Shown here: one piece after another, positions 24,978-31,599 of the stretch
Layout of the letters: each line of letters begins with the position of its first letter
Position numbering within the stretch: the first letter of the stretch is position 1
Source: Hymenobacter sediminicola
GTDB lineage: Bacteria > Bacteroidota > Bacteroidia > Cytophagales > Hymenobacteraceae
DNA: 64,000 nucleotides
Direction of reading: 5' to 3'
NCBI RefSeq assembly: GCF_014250515.1
Contig: NZ_CP060202.1
Coordinates: 4,165,501-4,229,500 of the forward strand
Position numbers and translations under genes: made by a program
Notes under the pieces: model-generated
Seen by the model: only the letters and a program-made list of their open reading frames with translations
What the model was told of the DNA's origin: nothing
Database searches by the model: none

Positions 24978-26360
24978 CTATTCGCCCGGCTGCAATGTAA
25001 GCGGCAGCTCAAATATGGGGCGCTTGTCGCCGTCCACTTGTGGCTCCAATCCGTCAAGCAAACTGCTTAGAGCGAAGGTTTTGGAGGCGGGCGTGGCGTC
25101 GTTTTTCGTGGTCCACTGGGCTACCCAGGCCGGGCGCTGGTCCTGGAGCTTCAGCACCAGCGGACGAGCTGCTTTGGGCTGCTTCGTCAGGCGGATTTTA
25201 GCAAAATGGGTGAATTTACTTTCCGGGCCGCTGCTGGCTTTGGTCTGGTCGGTGGCAGCCGTTACGTCGAGTAGCTTGGCATCCGTGTCTACGCCCTGCA
25301 GCATCAGGTTCTGCTTGAGATACGCTACTTCTCGGTACTGGCTGGGAAGCTGGCCGAGGTTCATGCCGACCACAAATTCTATGGGCTGCTGAGCCGAGGC
25401 ATCCGAAACAGCTACTACTCGGTAAGCATCAGCGTTGCGCTTGCTGGCCCCGGCGTCGCCGTAGTACCAGCTGCCTTTGTTTTGGAACTTGCTGAGTAAT
25501 GAGTAGCCGGGGCGCGGATACGTGACGCCGAAATGCGCCTGCTTAGAAGGTTGCTGCTCCAGCAACGCGGCATCGAAGCGGCGTACGGCATCAGCGGGGC
25601 CAATTACCCAGATATAATACGGTATTTCGGTGTCGCAGCAGTTGGTTTTTTTGCCGGCTGCTACCAGCGCCGGGTAATAGGTTCCTCGGAAGTCGGAGGT
25701 GTACCCGTACACCGATACGGCTCTGTCCGGGCGGCTGCCGCTACGGGTCAGAGCGTCGGTAATATCGGTTTTGATGTAGGGAATTGCGCCGGCGTTTTTT
25801 GGCGAATAGATGAAGTCAGAAATCAGCACGCTTACGGTGCCCGGCTGGTAATACTGGCTCATCAGCGTGTCCAGCACCGACGGGATATCTGTGCTTTTAG
25901 CCGGCTGCTGAATACCACTTCGCACTGTTGCGGAAATACCCTGGTACGTGTCTTTGTAGGGCTTCTCCTTGATGCGGTAAAACGTTTTTTGCCGGGCCGA
26001 CGAGGTGCGGTTTATTTCTGACAGCAACTGTGCTACGTGCTGCTGAAACTTGGTGTTTTCGCCGCTAGCGCCTGTTTTGGGCATGAAGCCCTCCATAGAG
26101 CCCGACACTTCCAGAAACACGTTTACGGCCTGCAACGGCTGTGCCGCTGTGCCGCTTACTACGTCAGAAGCTTCTTCAGCTGGTCCTGCTACCGGCACTT
26201 CTTCAGGTGGCGCAGTTGCAGACGATTCGGTTGTTGATTTGCTGGTAGCCGTGGCTCCTTCCTCCGATTTCATATCGGAACGGGAGTAGCAGCCAGGCAG
26301 AAGCAACAGGGTCAGGCCCAAAGCGGGCAGTAGGCGGGGAAAGGCGGAGAGGTAGCGCAT
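24978..26360 (-). CDS. vWA-like lipoprotein of the cluster
   Basis: A 460-aa lipoprotein. ATG at 26360 gives a signal of about 20 residues ending in lipobox LLPGC; the longer frame adds 29 non-signal residues. A Thr/Ser/Glu/Pro-rich linker leads to a von Willebrand factor A-like fold that starts VNVFLEVSGSMEGF. The MIDAS-type signature is E84-x-S-G-S, with Glu in place of the usual first Asp. Later strands TVSVLISDFIYSP and YIWVIGPADAV fit the fold. The C-terminal third (about 300-460) is beta-rich. It is the first gene of the minus-strand cluster and probably faces the periplasm. Confidence 0.8.
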   Translation of the reverse strand: MRYLSAFPRLLPALGLTLLLLPGCYSRSDMKSEEGATATSKSTTESSATAPPEEVPVAGPAEEASDVVSGTAAQPLQAVNVFLEVSGSMEGFMPKTGASGENTKFQQHVAQLLSEINRTSSARQKTFYRIKEKPYKDTYQGISATVRSGIQQPAKSTDIPSVLDTLMSQYYQPGTVSVLISDFIYSPKNAGAIPYIKTDITDALTRSGSRPDRAVSVYGYTSDFRGTYYPALVAAGKKTNCCDTEIPYYIWVIGPADAVRRFDAALLEQQPSKQAHFGVTYPRPGYSLLSKFQNKGSWYYGDAGASKRNADAYRVVAVSDASAQQPIEFVVGMNLGQLPSQYREVAYLKQNLMLQGVDTDAKLLDVTAATDQTKASSGPESKFTHFAKIRLTKQPKAARPLVLKLQDQRPAWVAQWTTKNDATPASKTFALSSLLDGLEPQVDGDKRPIFELPLTLQPGE

Positions 26361-26550
26361 CGGGCTAAAGTAACGACAATATGCCCCGGCCGGATACATG
26401 TTGTGGCGGAGAAGTTGTAGCCAACTGATTCCCTGAGGTGTACCCAATAACGAAACGAGCCTTCTGAGGCGGCACGAATCGTTGTTACGAAACTCATGCT
26501 AGCTTCAGAAGGCCCGATGCACGTTTATTCCTTCGTCGGACTACTTGGGG

Positions 26551-27552
26551 TTAGCTGTAGTCTATTTCGGTGTTGTCGCCGATATTCAGGCTGTGGCGGG
26601 TGCCGCGGAACAGCGCGTCGGAACCCACGATGCAGTCGTGCATGACGGCGGAGCGCAACTCACTGTAGGAACCGATGATAGAATCAGTCAGGATGGTATT
26701 CTTAACGATAGTTCGGTCTCCGATAGCCACATTTGGGCCGATGATGGAGCCTGAAATCTGGCAGTCCTTGCCGATGCTGACCGGCGGGATGATGATAGTA
26801 TCCGGAAACTCGGGAAACTCGCGGCGCTTCAGGAACTCGGGGCGGTTGAGCAGGCGGGCATTGGCTTCGAGCAAACTCTCTTTGCGGCCGCAGTCAAACC
26901 AGTTGTCTACCGAGGCCGTGGTCATTTCGGCCCCGTCCTGAATCATGAGCATGAGGGCATCGGTCAGCTGGAACTCGCCGTGGGTGCGCTGGTCCTGGTC
27001 GATGATGCGCTCCAGGGCGGAAGCCAGCCAGTCGGGGTTGGCAATCTTGTACAGGCCCACCATGGCGTAGTTCGACTTCGGGATGCGCGGCTTCTCCACG
27101 ACTTTCGTCACCCGACCACCGGTACCGGTTTCCACTAGCCCAAAGAGGGAAGGCGTTTTTACTTCCTTTATAGCCAGCACGTTGCCCGGCATGGCCATCA
27201 TAGCCGGCAGGTCAATATCGACGATAGTATCGCCGAGCAGAATCAGGATACCCTCCTTATCGTAGCGGAACTGCTCACGGGCCAGCCACAGCGCATGCGC
27301 AATACCTTCGCGCGGCTCCTGCACTACAAAAGTGGCGCGCAGCTCCGGGTACTGACGCCGGATGTAGTTTTCAATTTTTTCGCCGAGGTAGCCAATGATG
27401 AAGACAAACTCATTGACACCAGCTGCACTGAGCCGGTCGATGATGTGGCCTAGAATGGTGTTGCCGGCCACGGGCACCAACGATTTAGGCTGCGTATGTG
27501 TATGAGGGCGCAGGCGCGACCCAATCCCAGCGACGGGAATTACTGCTTTCAT
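26551..27552 (-). CDS. Sugar nucleotidyltransferase (glucose-1-phosphate thymidylyl/uridylyl type)
   Basis: A 333-aa enzyme that makes NDP-sugars from a sugar 1-phosphate and an NTP. The N-terminal Rossmann-like domain has the nucleotidyl signature PVAGIGSRLRPHTHTQPKSL (residues 5-24), a GDTIVDIDLP metal-binding region and VEKPRIPKSNYAMVGLY. The C-terminal part shows hexapeptide repeats of a left-handed beta helix (PPVSIGKDCQISGSIIG, VAIGDRTIVKN). This layout matches RmlA/GlmU-like nucleotidyltransferases. The exact sugar is unknown; envelope polysaccharide synthesis is likely. ATG at 27552 starts just before the signature. The upstream extension has no coding character. Confidence 0.88.
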   Translation of the reverse strand: MKAVIPVAGIGSRLRPHTHTQPKSLVPVAGNTILGHIIDRLSAAGVNEFVFIIGYLGEKIENYIRRQYPELRATFVVQEPREGIAHALWLAREQFRYDKEGILILLGDTIVDIDLPAMMAMPGNVLAIKEVKTPSLFGLVETGTGGRVTKVVEKPRIPKSNYAMVGLYKIANPDWLASALERIIDQDQRTHGEFQLTDALMLMIQDGAEMTTASVDNWFDCGRKESLLEANARLLNRPEFLKRREFPEFPDTIIIPPVSIGKDCQISGSIIGPNVAIGDRTIVKNTILTDSIIGSYSELRSAVMHDCIVGSDALFRGTRHSLNIGDNTEIDYS

Positions 27553-27760
27553 GAACAACAGGCGTTGCGTAAGTCCGCAAAATAGCGAATCGCGGCGGGA
27601 GCCGCTGCCGATACAACCGCTGTGGGCCGAATTCGTACTTTGCCACAGTAAAATAGCATATGGCTGAGTTGGCCAGTCTGCCGTATTACGTGCGGCGGCC
27701 ATGCTGCTACTCACTTACCTCACCTTTCCCAAGCTCATTTTTCACCTCTCCCTACCAATC

Positions 27761-28339
27761 ATGAAACGTTTTCTGCTCTACTTCGCCGGCCTGGTTATTC
27801 TGCTTTCGCAGTCGTCTTGCGGCTACAACGGCATGGTCAGCCGCGACCAGTCAGTAAAAGCCCAGTGGGCCAATGTACAGAGCGCCTACCAGCGTCGCTC
27901 CGACCTGATTCCTAACCTGGTAAACACCGTTAAAGGGGCTGCTAACTTCGAGAAGTCGACGCTGACCGATGTTATTAATGCCCGTGCCAAGGCCACCAGC
28001 GTGCAACTGAATGCTGACCAGCTGACGCCCGAAAACCTGAAGCAGTTTCAGGAAGCCCAAAGCCAAGTAGGTGCTGGGCTGGGCCGGTTGCTGGCCGTAT
28101 CGGAAAACTATCCGGAGCTGAAGGCCAACGCTAACTTCCAGGAGCTACAGGCCCAGATTGAAGGTACTGAAAACCGCATCAATGTGGAGCGTAACAAGTT
28201 TAACACCGTCACGAACGACTATAACGGCTTCGTGAAGTCGTTCCCGAACAACATTTTCGCGGGTATGTTCGGCTTCAAGGAGAAACCGTATTTCGAGGCT
28301 GATGCAGCTTCGCAAAAGGCTCCTACCGTTCAGTTCTAA
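27761..28339 (+). CDS. lemA: LemA family protein
   Basis: A 192-aa exported helical protein of the LemA family. The start at 27761 gives an N-terminal signal/anchor with a Cys (LSQSSCGYNGM) that could be lipidated. The family hallmark is present: QVQSAYQRRSDLIPNLVNTVKGA-type wording (here NVQSAYQRRSDLIPNLVN), then LTDVINARAKAT, VSENYPELKANANFQELQ and IEGTENRINVERNKFN. It sits in a row with two TPM-domain genes, the usual Bacteroidota neighbourhood. The biochemical role of LemA is not settled; an envelope stress or membrane role is inferred for the group. Confidence 0.95.
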   Translation: MKRFLLYFAGLVILLSQSSCGYNGMVSRDQSVKAQWANVQSAYQRRSDLIPNLVNTVKGAANFEKSTLTDVINARAKATSVQLNADQLTPENLKQFQEAQSQVGAGLGRLLAVSENYPELKANANFQELQAQIEGTENRINVERNKFNTVTNDYNGFVKSFPNNIFAGMFGFKEKPYFEADAASQKAPTVQF

Positions 28340-28345
28340 TTTTTT

Positions 28346-28428
28346 GGTTGTCGGTTGCCGGCTGTCAGTTGCCAGTACCTGAAACAGGTTCTTTCTCCTG
28401 ACAACCGGCAACTGCAAACAGACAACTA
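28346..28428. repeat. Imperfect inverted repeat between lemA and TPM gene
   Basis: GTTGTCGGTTGCCGGCTGTCAG near the left edge pairs imperfectly with CTGACAACCGGCAACTG on the right, with CAGTACCTG and CAGGTT in the middle. It fills almost the whole gap between two co-directional genes. The sequence differs from the GTCATCCTGAGC repeat family. Confidence 0.55.
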
Positions 28429-28431
28429 AGC

Positions 28432-28887
28432 ATGACCAACCCTCTTACTTCCGAACAGGAAGCAGCGCTGGTGGAGGCCATCCGGCAGGCTGAAATCAAA
28501 ACTTCCGGTGAAATCCGGGTGCACTTGGAAGACCACTGCCCCACTCCCGAGCCGCTGGACCGCGCTGCCCAAGTCTTTGCTGATCTGAACATGCACCGCA
28601 CGGCGCAGCGCAACGGGGTGCTCTTTTACCTGGCCTGGCAAAGCCGGCAGTTTGCCGTAATAGGCGACGCCGGTATCAATGCGGCCGTACCCGACGATTT
28701 TTGGGAAACCACCAAGGAAACCGTGCTAAACCAGTTTCGGTCAGAGAAGTACGCAACTGGTCTGGAACATGGCATCCGAATGGTGGGCGAGCAGCTTAAG
28801 CGCTATTTCCCCTACAATGCCGCCACCGATAAAAACGAGCTGGACGACTCCATTTCGTTTGGCGGCGACACTTCCTCGCGCTTATGA
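28432..28887 (+). CDS. TPM domain protein, cytosolic form
   Basis: A 151-aa protein with one TPM (DUF477) domain and no signal peptide. It begins LTSEQEAALVEAIRQAEIKTSGEIRVHLED, the N-terminal TPM helix and strand, and continues NGVLFYLAWQSRQFAVIGDAGIN and HGIRMVGEQLKRYFPY. The final four bases overlap the start of the next TPM gene (ATGA), so the pair is translationally coupled. With lemA upstream this forms a lemA-TPM-TPM operon. Confidence 0.9.
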   Translation: MTNPLTSEQEAALVEAIRQAEIKTSGEIRVHLEDHCPTPEPLDRAAQVFADLNMHRTAQRNGVLFYLAWQSRQFAVIGDAGINAAVPDDFWETTKETVLNQFRSEKYATGLEHGIRMVGEQLKRYFPYNAATDKNELDDSISFGGDTSSRL

Positions 28888-29723
28888 TCCAGCTACTTTC
28901 TAAGAGGCAGGTTGTGTGGCTTCGTCCGCTCCTGCTGGTGCTGCTGTTGCTGGCGGGGCAGTTTGCCGCGTGGGCGCAGCAGATTCCGCCCCGCCCTTCG
29001 CCCCCACGTATCGTCAACGATTTGGCGGGCATGATGCAGCCCAATGAAGTGGCAGCGCTGGAGCAGAAGTTAGTCGCTTATAACGACTCCACTTCGTCGC
29101 AGATTGCCGTAGTAACCGTGCCCAGCCTCGGCGACTACGACATTGCGGATTTTGCGCAGCAGCTGTATGAGAGCTGGGGAATCGGGCAAAAGGGCAGCAA
29201 CAACGGAGTGCTCATCCTGATTGCCGAGCAGGAGCGTAAAGCGCGCATTCAGACTGGCTACGGCCTAGAAGGCGCTATTCCAGACGCGCTGGCCAAGCGT
29301 ATCATTTCCAATACCATTGTGCCCGCGTTCCGCGAACAGCGTTACTACCAAGGCATCGATAGAGCTACGGACCAGTTAATTGCGCTGGCCAAAGGCGAAT
29401 ACAAAGCTGACCAGACGACTACCACTCGCCAGCGTAGTAACGACAGCAGTGGCTCAGGCTGGCAGTTCTGGCTCATTATTGGGGCCCTGGTTCTGTTTAT
29501 GCTCTTGCGCAACCGGGGTGGCGGCAGTGGCGGAGCAGGTGGCCGCCGCAACCGAGGCTTCGGTGGCAGCATGATTCCGCCCATCATCTTCGGCGACTTC
29601 AGTGGCGGCCGCGGCACTTTCGGTGGTGGCTTCGGGGGCGGTGGTTTTGGCGGCGGCGGAGGCGGCTTCGGCGGCTTCGGCGGCGGCAGTTCCGGTGGCG
29701 GCGGTGCCTCCGGCGACTGGTAA
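28884..29723 (+). CDS. TPM domain protein, membrane-anchored, Gly-rich tail
   Basis: A 279-aa protein: signal peptide (LLLVLLLLAGQFAAWAQ, about residues 12-32), a TPM domain (about 40-175; VNDLAGMMQPNEVAALEQKL, IAVVTVPSLGDY, GVLILIAEQERKARIQTG), a membrane helix at about 193-208 (FWLIIGALVLFMLL) and a tail of more than 60 residues that is almost only Gly, Phe, Ser and Arg. This is the YgcG-type architecture. The TPM domain should face the periplasm and the Gly-rich tail the cytoplasm. It overlaps the previous TPM gene by four bases. Confidence 0.9.
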   Translation: MIQLLSKRQVVWLRPLLLVLLLLAGQFAAWAQQIPPRPSPPRIVNDLAGMMQPNEVAALEQKLVAYNDSTSSQIAVVTVPSLGDYDIADFAQQLYESWGIGQKGSNNGVLILIAEQERKARIQTGYGLEGAIPDALAKRIISNTIVPAFREQRYYQGIDRATDQLIALAKGEYKADQTTTTRQRSNDSSGSGWQFWLIIGALVLFMLLRNRGGGSGGAGGRRNRGFGGSMIPPIIFGDFSGGRGTFGGGFGGGGFGGGGGGFGGFGGGSSGGGGASGDW

Positions 29724-29741
29724 ATACTACCTATTTGACAG

Positions 29742-29773
29742 AAAAAGGCCCGGAATACATCCGGGCCTTTTTT
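29742..29773. terminator. Bidirectional terminator
   Basis: AAAAAGGCCCGG and CCGGGCCTTTTTT flank a seven-base loop. It closes the lemA-TPM operon and overlaps the end of the converging exonuclease gene. Confidence 0.9.
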
Positions 29774-30380
29774 ATTCCGGGCTGCCTGCAACCTGCTTGT
29801 ATGAGGGCAGCGAATAAAATGGGCGCAACAGCTGCACTACATCCAGCGCATCAGCCAAGGCTTCGTGGGCAACGGTATCATCTTCGAAGCCAGCGCGGGC
29901 CTTGCAGGTTTGCATGGTTGGCAGGCGGGTGTCTTTGCGCCAGTTGAGGTAAAAGGCTGCTGGATCCAGCATGGCAGGTTCGGCGCGCACCACTGTGCCA
30001 TAGCCGGGCAGCTCCCGCAGAAAACCCAAGTCAAAAGAGGCAATGTTTTTCCCAGCCATTGTCACCGTAACACAGTTGTGCTTGTCGGGACGGAAGCCGT
30101 GCGCCAGCAGGAATTCACGCAACTGCGGCAATAGCTCTTCGGGTGTGCACAGTTCTGGATTCGGTTCCTTGCGGGCCAGTTCTTGTAGCAGCCGGGCATT
30201 GAGCGCCAAAGCCCCAGCCGTACCCACGTATTCGGGGTGGCGCACTACGCGCCGGAATGCGGGCAGTTCCGGCAGCGGCAACAGCTTCTTGGTATCTTCT
30301 ACCACAGCGGCCAATTCCAGAATCTGGTGTCGCGCAGGCCGTCCGCCAGTGGTTTCAAGGTCGAGGGATATGTAGCGCAT
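29772..30380 (-). CDS. DEDDh family 3'-5' exonuclease
   Basis: A 202-aa cytoplasmic nuclease. The Exo motifs are visible: ExoI YISLDLETTGG (Asp7, Glu9), ExoII GKNIASFDLGFL with its Asp, and ExoIII HEALADALDVV with the His-x4-Asp spacing of the DEDDh subfamily. Family members are RNase T, oligoribonuclease and the polymerase III epsilon subunit; this one is closest in wording to stand-alone 3'-5' exonucleases annotated near DNA repair. The DNA or RNA preference cannot be read off. It starts about 420 bases from the next plus-strand gene and shares a terminator with the TPM operon. Confidence 0.85.
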   Translation of the reverse strand: MRYISLDLETTGGRPARHQILELAAVVEDTKKLLPLPELPAFRRVVRHPEYVGTAGALALNARLLQELARKEPNPELCTPEELLPQLREFLLAHGFRPDKHNCVTVTMAGKNIASFDLGFLRELPGYGTVVRAEPAMLDPAAFYLNWRKDTRLPTMQTCKARAGFEDDTVAHEALADALDVVQLLRPFYSLPSYKQVAGSPE

Positions 30381-30800
30381 GCCTGCACTGTACGGCCGGT
30401 GCTGGCCACGGTTTGAAGTCTGCTGAGGGCTGGCATGCTAACCTAACCAGCCCGAATAGACCCTAGATTCCGGTTGCTACTACGGCTGGCCCTTTTCCTG
30501 TGGGCTGTGTCTTACGTCCGGTTGAGACAGTCTCTTGCACCTTTTTGCCCTGCTCTGTCAGGTTGCAACCAACCTTTTTCCGCTTCAATTACTCTGCGCT
30601 ATATAGACGGCGCACCGGACGCTTATTGTCAGTTTGCCGCCTATAGGCCCGTCAATATGGGGGAGGTGCTTATATTTAGCCGAATAACTGGCCGCAGGAA
30701 AAACCAAGTTCCTGCTCCTTTCCTGCTCTCTACTATCTGCTGCTGCCCATGCAGTAGCCCGTCTGCCGTTATTACGTGTTTTCTTGCTTTATCTAGCACT
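30381..30800. other. 420-base intergenic region without clear gene
   Basis: The frame of the downstream gene stays open through most of this stretch, but the translation lacks domain character and a signal peptide begins only at 30801. I see no tRNA, repeat or strong promoter match. It probably holds the divergent promoters of the exonuclease and of the gene at 30801. Confidence 0.5.
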
Positions 30801-31553
30801 ATGCATCTGCCCGGTTTCCTTCCTGTTGCTGCCTTTTCCCTAGCTCTCCTCGCCCTCAGCCCCAAGGCACAGGCCCAGTCGGCCCCTGAGGCAGAGGTAG
30901 CCGCTTCCGTAGCCGCCGCCCGGCAGCACTACGATGCCTCTTTCTCGGCGCACCCGCAGCTGTATAACGGAGTCGAGTATGCCGACTACTCCCGGCTTTA
31001 CCACGCGCGTATTGGTCATCAGTTTTTTCAGTCGGCGGACCGGCTAAAAGGCAGCGCGTACTACAATGACCACAATTTTGAGGGTTTGCTCCTGTCCTAC
31101 GACTCTGTGCTCGACCAACTGATTCTGCAGCAGGTAACCAATCCGTTTATGCTGCGGATGGTCAGCGAGAAAGTCCGCAGCTTCGTCATCGACAACCATC
31201 AGTTTGTGCGACTGGTAGCCGACAGCACAAACGCTGGCGTGCTGCGCACCGGATTCTACGAAGTGCTGCAGGAAGGCCGGGTGCAGCTCTTTGCCCGGCG
31301 CTCGAAGCGCATGCAGGAAGTATTGCGGGAACGGAACACGGATGTAGAATTTGTGCACACTGACCGGCTGTTTGCCAAGAAAGGAGACACCTATTATCCC
31401 ATCAAATCGACGGGGGCAGTGAAGCGGCTGTTTGCTGATAAAAGCAAGGAAGTGCAGGCCTACATGAAGTCCCAGAACCTCCGGCTAAACAAAGCCCAGT
31501 TTGAGGGTACACTGGTGGCGCTGACGCGCTACTACAACAGCCTGCCGCAGTAG
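30801..31553 (+). CDS. Secreted hypothetical protein upstream of SusC-like locus
   Basis: A 250-aa protein. ATG at 30801 gives a signal peptide (LPGFLPVAAFSLALLALS, cleavage near AQAQS). The mature part has NGVEYADYSRLYHARIGHQFF, LLSYDSVLDQLILQQ, IDNHQFVRLVAD and YPIKSTGAVKRLFADKSKEVQAYMK-type wording in the last third (shown as separate stretches in the protein). I do not recognise a named family, but this length and layout are common for Bacteroidota proteins encoded before TonB receptors. It is 46 bases ahead of the SusC-like gene and probably in its operon. Confidence 0.7.
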   Translation: MHLPGFLPVAAFSLALLALSPKAQAQSAPEAEVAASVAAARQHYDASFSAHPQLYNGVEYADYSRLYHARIGHQFFQSADRLKGSAYYNDHNFEGLLLSYDSVLDQLILQQVTNPFMLRMVSEKVRSFVIDNHQFVRLVADSTNAGVLRTGFYEVLQEGRVQLFARRSKRMQEVLRERNTDVEFVHTDRLFAKKGDTYYPIKSTGAVKRLFADKSKEVQAYMKSQNLRLNKAQFEGTLVALTRYYNSLPQ

Positions 31554-31599
31554 CCGGCCTGCTTTTCAGAATCCCGACTATCCACTGCATCCTATCTAC

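Noticed and set aside
14610..26360. Annotation of the whole cluster as a Zorya defence system
   Set aside because: Only the MotA/MotB-like pair resembles ZorA/ZorB; the nuclease and helicase components are missing, and no other defence genes lie nearby.
26459..26523. Terminator from GCCTTCTGAGGC and AGCTTCAGAAGGC
   Set aside because: The arms pair imperfectly around a loop of about 40 bases and there is no T run, so it was not listed as a terminator.
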